From positions 2,914,001 through 2,978,000 of the forward strand of contig CBDCIZ010000003.1 in NCBI GenBank assembly GCA_965217685.1: DNA of 64,000 bases, in the 5' to 3' direction. Position numbers and translations under genes: made by a program. The notes beneath the pieces are model-generated. The model ran no database searches, was not told the origin of the DNA, and saw only the letters and a program-made list of their open reading frames with translations. Below, piece after piece: positions 42,840-51,190 of the stretch (the first letter of the stretch is position 1; each line of letters begins with the position of its first letter). The stretch comes from Aurantimonas sp965217685 (GTDB taxonomy: Bacteria; Pseudomonadota; Alphaproteobacteria; Rhizobiales; Rhizobiaceae).

Positions 42840-44045
42840 ATGGCATTCCTTGCCGACGCACTCGATCGCGTCAAGCCGTCCGCAACCATCGCCGTCAGCC
42901 AGAAGGCGCGCGAACTGAAGGCCAAGGGCGTCGATGTCATCGGTCTCGGCGCCGGCGAGCCGGATTTCGACACGCCCGACAATATCAAGGCTGCGGCGAT
43001 TGATGCAATCAAGCGCGGCGAGACCAAATACACCCCGGTTTCCGGCATTCCCGAGCTGCGCCAGGCGATCTCGCAAAAGTTCAAGCGCGAAAACGGCCTT
43101 GATTACAAGCCGGAGCAGACGATCGTCGGCACCGGCGGCAAGCAGGTGCTGTTCAACGCCTTCATGGCGACCCTGAACAAGGGCGACGAGGTGGTGATCC
43201 CAGCGCCTTATTGGGTCAGCTACCCCGAGATGGTGGCGATTTGCGGCGGCACGCCGGTCTTCGTCGAGGCCGGCATCGAGACCGGTTTCAAACTGACGCC
43301 GGACGCGCTCGACAAGGCGATCACGCCGAAGACCAAGTGGTTCCTGTTCAACTCGCCGTCAAACCCGACGGGGGCGGCCTATACGAAGGACGAGATCAAG
43401 GGCCTCACCGACGTCCTGATGAAGCATCCGCATGTCTGGGTGCTCACGGACGACATGTACGAGCATCTTGTCTACGGCGATTTCACTTTCCATACGCCGG
43501 CGCAGGTGGAGCCTGCGCTCTACGAGCGCACGCTCACGATGAACGGCGTCTCCAAGGCCTATGCGATGACCGGCTGGCGCATCGGCTATGCCGGCGGGCC
43601 GCTGAAGCTGATCAAGGCGATGGACATGATCCAGGGCCAGCAGACCTCCGGCGCGGCGTCGATTTCGCAATGGGCCGCCGTCGAAGCGCTGAACGGCCCC
43701 CAGGACTTCATCCCGAAGAACCGCGAAATCTTCCAGGGCCGGCGCGATCTTGTCGTGTCGATGCTCAACCAGGCGACGGGCCTCGAATGCCCTTCGCCGG
43801 AGGGCGCCTTCTACGTTTATCCGTCCTGCAAGCAATTGATCGGCAAGAAGACCGACGCCGGCAGGACGATCGGGACGGACGAGGACTTCGTCTCCGAGCT
43901 TCTGGAGGCGGAAGGCGTTGCCGTAGTGCACGGCTCGGCCTTCGGTCTCGGTCCGAACTTCCGCATCTCCTACGCGACGTCTGAGACGCTGCTCGAGGAG
44001 GCCTGCTCGCGAATCCAGCGATTCTGCGGCAGTCTCAACGGCTGA
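42840..44045 (+). CDS. aatA: Pyridoxal-phosphate aspartate aminotransferase
   Basis: A 401-residue class I aminotransferase that interconverts aspartate and glutamate. Sequence marks are VIGLGAGEPDFDTPDNI, FNSPSNPTGAAYTKDE, and the PLP lysine in NGVSKAYAMTGWRIGYAGG. This is the class I type usual in Rhizobiales, which may also use prephenate in some species. GGAG before ATG 42840 sets the start. A clean terminator follows. Confidence 0.93.
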   Translation: MAFLADALDRVKPSATIAVSQKARELKAKGVDVIGLGAGEPDFDTPDNIKAAAIDAIKRGETKYTPVSGIPELRQAISQKFKRENGLDYKPEQTIVGTGGKQVLFNAFMATLNKGDEVVIPAPYWVSYPEMVAICGGTPVFVEAGIETGFKLTPDALDKAITPKTKWFLFNSPSNPTGAAYTKDEIKGLTDVLMKHPHVWVLTDDMYEHLVYGDFTFHTPAQVEPALYERTLTMNGVSKAYAMTGWRIGYAGGPLKLIKAMDMIQGQQTSGAASISQWAAVEALNGPQDFIPKNREIFQGRRDLVVSMLNQATGLECPSPEGAFYVYPSCKQLIGKKTDAGRTIGTDEDFVSELLEAEGVAVVHGSAFGLGPNFRISYATSETLLEEACSRIQRFCGSLNG

Positions 44046-44131
44046 TGCTGAAGCCGCACCGGAAACGCTTGCTTCGCACCGTCGTGCGTAAGGTGAGGGC
44101 GGTGGGCAAGGGCGAACAATCTAATAAACGA

Positions 44132-44159
44132 GGCGGTCCCAGGCGGGCCGCCTTTTTTT
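44132..44159 (+). terminator. Rho-independent terminator of aatA
   Basis: The stem GGCGG/CCGCC continued by CCC/GGG, with one bulged T and a 4-nt loop, followed by seven Ts. It lies 86 nt after the aatA stop. Confidence 0.85.
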
Positions 44160-44445
44160 AATGCGCTACGGTCGAACGACACAAGGCAAATAGGCGCGCG
44201 GTCATTCAATCGGCGGGCGGTTCGGTGGATTGCCCCAAGCCCTCGGTGGTAACCTCGTTCGACGAAATATCCGGCGATTGCGGATCTGCGTTGCACTGAA
44301 GGCTGACAAGCGCCCCCAAGCGCCTTAATGTCTCGTTAATTCTATCGTTACGCCGCCGCAAAACCGTTGCGGCCGACGGGCCCGTCCGGAACATGATCCC
44401 GATCGCGGAACCGCAGACGACGATCTTGACGGGGGCATTCGACAG

Positions 44446-45795
44446 ATGAGCGCATCGCAGTCCTATACCCTGCGCGGTCAGTTGACGCGCCTCGACCTCA
44501 CCACGCGATTGACGCTGGGCGTGCTGGCTATCGCCAGCGGCGTCTATACCTATCTCGGCGTACGCGATCTCCTCGACGGCACCGCAACGGCGGTGTTCCT
44601 CGGCGCCATCGTCTACGCCTCGGCCGTGTCGGTCGCGATCTACGCCTTCTGGTCCTACCTCATGCGCTTCATGCCGCATGTGCGTCAGGCGAGCAGCCGG
44701 CGGATGCTCTACCTCGCCATGGTGATCGGCGCTGCGATGATCATCGCCATGTCGTCCTGGCTTAACGCCGCCGCGCTGGCGGGCGCCGCGGCGATCGAGC
44801 AGCATCTCGCGGTCACCACCGAAGAATATCAGGAAAAGCTCAACCAGGCCCATGAGAACGCCTTAGCGGCACAGAGCCTGCTGCCCGACATCCAGCTCGC
44901 CTCCCAGCGCTTTGCACGATTGTCCGATCAGGAGGCCCAGTCCGGCGCGCTGACCGGGACGTCGGGTTCCGGCACCGTCGTCCAGTTGCTGCGTCAGATG
45001 TCGAGCCAGCTGAGCGGCCTGCAGGCGGAAATCGAAGGCTCGCGGACCCAGGTAAAGACGCTGTTCGACGAGGGCGGCAAGCGCCTCTCCGCGATGCGGC
45101 GCCTCGTGTCTTCGCAAGGGCCGGTGGCCGATCGCGCCAACGCCTATGGCGAGCAGGCGGTCGAACTTTCGGGGCTGATAACCTCGGTGCAGCAGACCTC
45201 CGTCGCTCCCGCCGTGCGCCGTGCGGCCGAGGATCTGGGCCGCACCTTCATTGCCCCGGCCGCCGACGGCACGGATGCCGATCTGCGCGGACGCCAGAGC
45301 GAGGTCGTCGGCCGCGTCGAAATCGCCGTGAAGGCGCAGAGCGACGCGCTGGCGGCCGCGGCCGACGAAATCCTGGCGCGACCGGTGGTCGAGCCGGTGC
45401 GCTTTACCCCGTTGTCGGCACCGGAAGCCGTCATTCGCTATGCCCGCGACTTCCTGCCCTCCTGGGCCGGCGCCATCTCGATCGATCTTTTGCCCGCCGT
45501 CCTGATCTTCATCCTGTGTATCGTCCAGGACGTGATCCGCCGCGAGGACGGCGAGGAAATGGAGACCGGCGACATGAGCGCTGCCGAACTGATGCGGGCG
45601 ATCCGCATCCAGAAGAAGCTGCGCCTTGCCGAGACCGATCCTGGGACCGACGAGCGCCTCGCCGAGACCGAAGAGGGCGGTCGACGCCGGAACAGGACGG
45701 ATGCAGACGGCGCGCCGGATGATGGCGACGGTGATATCGTCCAGGTCAATGCTCCGGGCGGTGCGACGCCCTTCCCGAAGACGGTCGTGCGCTGA
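44446..45795 (+). CDS. Coiled-coil inner-membrane protein, unknown
   Basis: A 449-residue protein. Three hydrophobic helices cover residues about 18-115, then a long helical, probably periplasmic, region rich in Gln/Ala/Leu (residues 115-325: EEYQEKLNQAHENALAAQSL), then a further transmembrane helix (AISIDLLPAVLIFILCIVQD) and a charged cytosolic tail. No family recognized. It is 117 nt upstream of the ClpP-like gene on the same strand, so both may work together at the membrane. Confidence 0.8.
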   Translation: MSASQSYTLRGQLTRLDLTTRLTLGVLAIASGVYTYLGVRDLLDGTATAVFLGAIVYASAVSVAIYAFWSYLMRFMPHVRQASSRRMLYLAMVIGAAMIIAMSSWLNAAALAGAAAIEQHLAVTTEEYQEKLNQAHENALAAQSLLPDIQLASQRFARLSDQEAQSGALTGTSGSGTVVQLLRQMSSQLSGLQAEIEGSRTQVKTLFDEGGKRLSAMRRLVSSQGPVADRANAYGEQAVELSGLITSVQQTSVAPAVRRAAEDLGRTFIAPAADGTDADLRGRQSEVVGRVEIAVKAQSDALAAAADEILARPVVEPVRFTPLSAPEAVIRYARDFLPSWAGAISIDLLPAVLIFILCIVQDVIRREDGEEMETGDMSAAELMRAIRIQKKLRLAETDPGTDERLAETEEGGRRRNRTDADGAPDDGDGDIVQVNAPGGATPFPKTVVR

Positions 45796-45912
45796 GCCCG
45801 CCGGTGCGAGCGAATTCTCCCCGATGAGTGCGCGTCCTCACGTCGGTTTCCCGGCCGCTCGTCGCGCCGGTCATGCCTGTGATCTTGCGCGACCCATTAA
45901 GGGCGGCCGGCC

Positions 45913-46968
45913 ATGATTGGCGACGAGGCCTCGCCGGGACGGCTCGTGCGGTTTCTCGATCGGCTGCCTGACGGCTTCTTTCTGCGCGTCGTCTTCATGG
46001 CGATGCTCGGCCTGTCGGCTTTCACGGTGATCACGGATTATCGCGAGCGGGCCGGCGCCGCCGGGAATGCCGAACGGCTCACCCGGACAGAGCCGATGCC
46101 GCTGACCCGGCCGCGTCCGGGCGATCAGATCCGGCCCTATCTGCCGAAGACCATTCCGGTTGGCCCGGATCGCGGCGAACCGGTGCTGCCCGGCTTTGAC
46201 GGTCCCCTCGATGGCTCGGCAATGGCCGACCCGATGCGCTTCGTCAGCGCCGGGAGTGGGGTCGTCTCGGCGGTCGGCACCATCCAGCCGGGCACGGCCG
46301 TCGAGTTCCAGCGCTTCCTGGACGAAAACGATCCGGCCGACAACGCAATGATTTCGCCCCAGGCGGATGATAACGAACAGCCGGCGGCCCAGGGGGTGGA
46401 AAAACGACCCCGACTGCGCGAGCCCATTCGCAAGCTCTACCTGCACTCGCCAGGCGGTTCCGTCGACGATGCGATCGAGATGGCGCGGCTGGTGCGCGAG
46501 CGGCGTATCTCGACCTTCGTTCCAGCCGATGGCTATTGCGCGTCGGCCTGTCCGCTGCTGTTGGCAGGCGGTCTGACGCGGCACGCCGGAACAGGCGCCT
46601 GGGTCGGCGTCCACCAGGTCTATGCGGTGCCGACGACCGCCAGTATTTCACTGACGCCGGACGTCGACCGCTCGATCGCCGACATTCAGGAGACGATCGC
46701 CCGGTGCCAGGAACTGCTTGCGCAGATGGGCGTCGATCCGGCGGTCTGGATCAAGGCGATGCAGACGTTGGCCGACAGCCTGTACGTTCTGACCGGAGGG
46801 GAACTCGTTTCCTACCGCCTCGTACGGCCGTTGCCGGACGATGCAAGCTTTGTCGGCCCGCCGGCTCCGCTCAGGCCAGTTCGGCGCAAATCGGCGGGCG
46901 CCGAGGCATCGGTAACGGTGGGACCCGGTCGTGCATCCGAACCGGCGGTCGATGCCTGGGACGGGTGA
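45913..46968 (+). CDS. Membrane-anchored ClpP-like (COG3904) protein
   Basis: A 351-residue protein with one N-terminal transmembrane helix (FFLRVVFMAMLGLSAFTVIT). The second half has a ClpP/crotonase-like fold: KLYLHSPGGSVDDAIEMARL, then the probable nucleophile serine in YCASACPLLLAGG and a histidine in GAWVGVHQVYAV. COG3904 proteins are periplasmic and of uncertain proteolytic activity. Next to the coiled-coil membrane protein, it may form a membrane protein-handling pair. Confidence 0.8.
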   Translation: MIGDEASPGRLVRFLDRLPDGFFLRVVFMAMLGLSAFTVITDYRERAGAAGNAERLTRTEPMPLTRPRPGDQIRPYLPKTIPVGPDRGEPVLPGFDGPLDGSAMADPMRFVSAGSGVVSAVGTIQPGTAVEFQRFLDENDPADNAMISPQADDNEQPAAQGVEKRPRLREPIRKLYLHSPGGSVDDAIEMARLVRERRISTFVPADGYCASACPLLLAGGLTRHAGTGAWVGVHQVYAVPTTASISLTPDVDRSIADIQETIARCQELLAQMGVDPAVWIKAMQTLADSLYVLTGGELVSYRLVRPLPDDASFVGPPAPLRPVRRKSAGAEASVTVGPGRASEPAVDAWDG

Positions 46969-47194
46969 GGCATGGTGAGATAGGCTTGCGGACCGGCGGA
47001 CCTCGAAACCAGCGCAGGTTCGCCGTTCATTCCGGCAACCGCACCAGCCGCGATACGATCAGCGTCACGATGACGGCGATCGGCGGCAGAACCTTATTCG
47101 CAAAGGCTGCAACCGAGGCCGACCGCGCCGGCTGCGAGGATGCGGATGGCCTGCTCGATGGTGATGGCGAGTGCGGGTACGGGAGGGATGAGAT

Positions 47195-48145
47195 TCACCG
47201 TCGTGTGTCGTTCGTGATGCGATCGAGCCAGGCTGTCAGCGCGCTGATCGCCTGGCCGCGATAGGGCTCGATTTCGTTCAGCGTTTCGTGGCGCGCGCCC
47301 TCGACGATGGTCGGTGTCACGTCGTCATGACCGGTCTCGCGCAGCCGCTTGTCGAGCCAGCGCACGCCCTCGGCCTTTTCGGTCACAGGGTCTTGCGTGC
47401 CGCCGAGTAAATGGACAGGCACATGAACGGGCAGGGCATTGAGGCCAGCATCGGAGCCGCCCTCGAAGACCAGGGCGAGAACATCCTCCATCATCGACAG
47501 GGTCGGCGAGAAGCCGCAGAGCGGATCGGTGATGTATGCGTCGACCTGCGATGCGTCATGGGAAAGCCAGTCGAATTGCGTGCGTCGTGGAGCGACAGAT
47601 TTGGCCCAGGCGTCGAAGGTCGCCCGCTGCAGGATGGCGCTCGGTACGTCCGAGCCCTTGAGCGCCTTCTCGATCCGCATCGCGATACGTCCGATTCGCT
47701 CGGCCGCACCGGTGCGAAAATTGGCGTTCCAGACGGCGACGCCGGCGAGATCTACGCCGGTGCGTTCGGCATAATTCAGCGCGATCAACCCGCCCATCGA
47801 ATGGCCTAGAACGACGATCGGCCGGTCTGGATTTCGCGCCAGCGCATGATCGTGAACGGCCCGGCAATCGGTCAGGACCGCATCGGCGCCCCGCTTTTTC
47901 GCAAAGCGCCGCAACGGCGCATCCGGCGCGCGCGTTTCCCCATGGCCGCGATGGTCGTGCGCGTAGACGTCGAAGCCGCGCCCGGCCAGCAGATCGGCAA
48001 GCGCTGTGTAGCGGGCCGAATGCTCGGCAAGGCCGTGGAAAAGCAGGACGGTGCCGCGAACCGCCTCCACGCCGTCCGTTTCGGCGGGGCGAAATCCGAC
48101 ATTGAGCGATGCCCCGCTTGGGCTTTGAAGCGTAAATCTGTCCAT
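47195..48145 (-). CDS. Alpha/beta hydrolase, monoacylglycerol lipase-like
   Basis: A 316-residue serine hydrolase. The oxyanion and nucleophile motifs are VLLFHGLAEHSARY and IVVLGHSMGGLIALNYAER, with the catalytic Asp in LLGGTQDPVTEKAEG and His in VEGARHETLNEIEPYRGQ. It resembles bacterial lysophospholipase/monoglyceride lipases. Start is uncertain: ATG 48145 gives MDRFTLQSPSG, while ATG 48175 adds ten residues. The 47000-47190 region upstream of the stop shows no reliable gene. Confidence 0.88.
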   Translation of the reverse strand: MDRFTLQSPSGASLNVGFRPAETDGVEAVRGTVLLFHGLAEHSARYTALADLLAGRGFDVYAHDHRGHGETRAPDAPLRRFAKKRGADAVLTDCRAVHDHALARNPDRPIVVLGHSMGGLIALNYAERTGVDLAGVAVWNANFRTGAAERIGRIAMRIEKALKGSDVPSAILQRATFDAWAKSVAPRRTQFDWLSHDASQVDAYITDPLCGFSPTLSMMEDVLALVFEGGSDAGLNALPVHVPVHLLGGTQDPVTEKAEGVRWLDKRLRETGHDDVTPTIVEGARHETLNEIEPYRGQAISALTAWLDRITNDTRR

Positions 48146-48327
48146 TGCAACGCAAATTCCCAAGGAGACCATCATTCGAACTTCATATGAACCTCAGTCC
48201 GTGCAATTCACCGAGAATGCGGGCGGGACGCACTGAAGCGGCATCTTTTCCCTGACACATTTTGCGCGCGCAAGGGATTTGGAACGCCGGATTCAGGACA
48301 ACGAGGCGCGATACAGTGGAAGTCCGC

Positions 48328-49611
48328 ATGATCACGCAACGCCCTATCCCGAATGAACGTGGCTTTGCTGCGCGACGACGGGCGCGAACGTTGTCATGCA
48401 ACGGCAGCTGTTTCGACACCAGCGCACGATCGCGTCTCATCTTCTGCGCTCTCGCCGGCGCGCTTGCCACGACGCTCGTCACGGGGGTGCTTCATCCGAA
48501 GCAGGCCGCGGCGCAGATCGCCATGTCCGGCCGCTTTGTCGCCGAGGCACGCTGTCCCGCGCTCCAATCGATCAAGCAGAAGAGCAATCCCGGCACCGTC
48601 AGCACCGATCCGGGTCGAAGCTACACGCTGATCGGACGCAACACCGACCAGGCGACGCATTATTATCTGGAGTTTCCCGGCGCGGAGCCGGAGCGTCGTT
48701 GGGTTGCGATCGGCTGCGGCCGGATCGAGACCGGTGCCGTGACGGCGCAGAATTCACAAAAGCCTTCGGCCGCGAACAGTGCAGCCCCGAGGAAGCGGTC
48801 CCAAGCGTCTCGAACCGCCGGCCGGCAAAGCGCACGCGCGGACGGGCGCGGTGCCCTGGCCGATGCGCTCTCCACCGGTACCATGTCCATCGGAGGCGCA
48901 AACGCAAAACCGGAGAGTCGAACCGGGGCAACGACGCGACGTCGGCCCTCCACCGTCCCCGTGGGCCAGTACATCCTGGCTGCAAGCTGGCATCCGGCAT
49001 TTTGCGAAGGTCGTCCGAACAGCCGCGACTGTCGAACGGCGTGGCGCGCTTCGCGCACCGACGGTTTTGCCCTTCACGGGCTTTGGCCGCAGCCGCGCAA
49101 CAACGAATATTGCGGCGTCTCCGCGGCGTTGGTCGCCGCCGATCGTAACGGCCCGTGGCGGCGCCTGCCAAAGCCGCGTCTGCATGTGGACACCCGGCGC
49201 GATCTCGAACGGGTCATGCCGGGCATCCAGTCGGACCTCGAACGGCATCAATGGCTGCGCCACGGCACTTGCTATGGTGCCGAGGCGGATCGCTACTTCT
49301 CCGACGCGGTGGCCTTGATCGACGCCTTGAATAGGTCGACCGTCGCGGACTTGTTCACGCGATCGGTCGGGTCGCGGCTGACCGCAGACACGATCCGATC
49401 GGCCTTCGATGACGCGTTCGGCGGCGGAGCAGGGCGCAAGGTGGAAATCGAGTGCGCCGATGACGACGGCCGGCGAATTGTCACGGAATTGCACATCGCG
49501 CTGGCGCGATCGGCGGTGTCGGGAACGGATTTGTCCGGAATGATCACCGCCGGCTTGCCACGCTCACGAGGTTGCGCGGGCGGCGTTGTCGACCCTATCG
49601 GGGATCAGTAG
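48328..49611 (+). CDS. Exported RNase T2
   Basis: A 427-residue secreted ribonuclease. Both catalytic signatures are present: CAS I in DGFALHGLWPQPRNN (near residue 247) and CAS II in HQWLRHGTCYGAEAD (near residue 307). An N-terminal hydrophobic segment ending HPKQAAAQ at about residue 65 is a signal peptide, after a long basic leader. Residues 70-225 add an extra domain plus a basic linker not found in minimal T2 enzymes of about 220 residues. It could recover phosphate and nucleosides from external RNA. Confidence 0.9.
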   Translation: MITQRPIPNERGFAARRRARTLSCNGSCFDTSARSRLIFCALAGALATTLVTGVLHPKQAAAQIAMSGRFVAEARCPALQSIKQKSNPGTVSTDPGRSYTLIGRNTDQATHYYLEFPGAEPERRWVAIGCGRIETGAVTAQNSQKPSAANSAAPRKRSQASRTAGRQSARADGRGALADALSTGTMSIGGANAKPESRTGATTRRRPSTVPVGQYILAASWHPAFCEGRPNSRDCRTAWRASRTDGFALHGLWPQPRNNEYCGVSAALVAADRNGPWRRLPKPRLHVDTRRDLERVMPGIQSDLERHQWLRHGTCYGAEADRYFSDAVALIDALNRSTVADLFTRSVGSRLTADTIRSAFDDAFGGGAGRKVEIECADDDGRRIVTELHIALARSAVSGTDLSGMITAGLPRSRGCAGGVVDPIGDQ

Positions 49612-49807
49612 AGTGACGGAAGCCGCGGCGAAGTTAAGTTCATTTCGTAAAGGGCCAACAGGCACCCTTGGGTATGGTCGTATTTTTATGTCAAGGCTGC
49701 ACTGTCCCGGGGTCAAAGAGTGGGCATGTTGCCGAATTGACGAACGCGTGGTTTCGACTGGCCCGCAGGTTCGATCCAACGGCCCGCGGACCGTTTAAAC
49801 CGAAACC

Positions 49808-50494
49808 CTAGAACGTTTCCACGAAGGGGCGGATTTCGATCTCCCAGGACCAGGCGGACCGGTGCTGGTCAATCAGCGCCATGTAGCTTGCCGCGACCGC
49901 GTCGGGATCGAGCATCGCGTCCGGCTTGTCTGTCGGTCCGGTACGGCCGGAATTGCGGATGCCGCCGTCGATGACGACGTGGCCGACGTGGATGTTCTGC
50001 GGATGCAGTTCGCGAGCCATCGACTGGGCCAGGCCCCGAAGGGCGAACTTGCCCATGGCGAAGGGCGCCGATTTCGCAAATCCCTTCACGCCGGCGGATG
50101 CGCCGGTAAAAAGGATGTTGCCCGAGCCAGTTCTCAGCATTCGCCGCGCGGCCTCTTGCGCAACCAGAAAGGCTCCGAAGGCGCTGACGTCGATCGCACG
50201 CTTGACGTCGGCCGGATCGAGATCGACCAACGCGCCACGCACCCGCGCCGACGGATTGTAGATCGCGACGTGCAGATCGCCCTCGAGGTCGTCCATGGCC
50301 TCGAACATGCTCGCGACGTCATCAGGCTTGGAGGCGTCGCAGGCGACCGTGGTCGCCTTGGTTTCAGCGGCAAGGCCCGCGAGTTTGTCGGTATCGCGTG
50401 CCGCAAGAACCAGGCTGTAACCGCGGGCGAAAAGGGCGCGGGCGAGGGACGCAGAGAGGCCGTCGCCGACCCCGACGATCAGAGCGATGGGCAT
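49808..50494 (-). CDS. Short-chain dehydrogenase with Phe at the catalytic Tyr site
   Basis: A 228-residue SDR from ATG 50494. It has the nucleotide-binding GVGDGLSASLARALFARGYS and the catalytic serine region ILFTGASAGVKG. Where most SDRs have YxxxK the sequence reads FAMGK (within KSAPFAMGKFALRGLAQSM), so the general acid tyrosine is replaced by phenylalanine. Such members exist but their activity is not clear. It shares the strand with the Dabb gene upstream. Confidence 0.88.
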   Translation of the reverse strand: MPIALIVGVGDGLSASLARALFARGYSLVLAARDTDKLAGLAAETKATTVACDASKPDDVASMFEAMDDLEGDLHVAIYNPSARVRGALVDLDPADVKRAIDVSAFGAFLVAQEAARRMLRTGSGNILFTGASAGVKGFAKSAPFAMGKFALRGLAQSMARELHPQNIHVGHVVIDGGIRNSGRTGPTDKPDAMLDPDAVAASYMALIDQHRSAWSWEIEIRPFVETF

Positions 50495-50593
50495 GGGCTT
50501 GTTCCTTCTTCGGATGGAGGTTTTCGATGGGACCGGTTGCTTCTGCGGCGCCGATCCCCGCATGCCCTTTCCGCGTGAAGCGATGCTATCTCA

Positions 50594-50887
50594 TTACCGG
50601 TCCGGCATCTCGTAGTCGGCCGAATAGCGCAGCGCTCGCATCGGCCGCACCGAGGCGGTGGTCTCGTCGTAGATGGGATCGGCCTTGAAAGCGGCGAGTG
50701 CCGCTCGATCGCGGAATTCGGCATAGACGACGAGGTCGATCTCGTTGCCGAGCGGATCCAGCCTTGCGTTTTCGCCCACCTCGAAATGCTCATGATGGGC
50801 GATCTGCTCAAGCCGCATCAGCCCGGTGCGAATGAATGCGACATCGGCGGGATCGGCGGCGGAAAAGAAGACGATGTGGCGGATCAC
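50594..50887 (-). CDS. Dabb (stress-responsive alpha/beta barrel) protein
   Basis: A 97-residue protein with GTG start at 50887: (M)IRHIVFFSAADPADVAFIRT, then VGENARLDPLGNEIDLVVYA and the C-terminal PIYDETTASVRPMRALRYSA. It is a small dimeric barrel fold with varied roles. It lies 99 nt upstream of the SDR gene on the same strand and may be cotranscribed with it. Confidence 0.85.
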   Translation of the reverse strand: MIRHIVFFSAADPADVAFIRTGLMRLEQIAHHEHFEVGENARLDPLGNEIDLVVYAEFRDRAALAAFKADPIYDETTASVRPMRALRYSADYEMPDR

Positions 50888-51190
50888 GGGATGCAATGCT
50901 CTCGTTGGCTCACGGATTGTCGTTGCGCGCCGCCCGGCATGGACAGGCGTATCGCACCGCTCGGGCGCTCTGCTTGTTGGCAAGCTCCCATATGGAACGC
51001 ACCATGCGATCGGACAACGGCGGGCCTGGGATCGGTGAGCCAATCCGGCACGAACGACACATCGCAACGGGAGCCCTTCGCCCACGATCTCGCGATCGGT
51101 CCGGGAGCAGACATTGCACCGCACGCGTCAAACGCATAGGAACGGCACAACTTCACTTTCATCGTATCCAAGACGGAGCAGCCGCGCGCC
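50888..51190. other. Divergent promoter region upstream of ettA
   Basis: About 300 nt without a gene between the Dabb gene and ettA. It should carry both promoters. I see no strong hexamers or operator. Confidence 0.4.

Noticed and set aside
46969..47194. Small membrane protein on the minus strand
   Set aside because: A hydrophobic frame (ANKVLPPIAVIVTLIVSRLV) exists, but no start codon or ribosome binding site fits and an adjacent frame would need a frameshift. It may be a decayed fragment.
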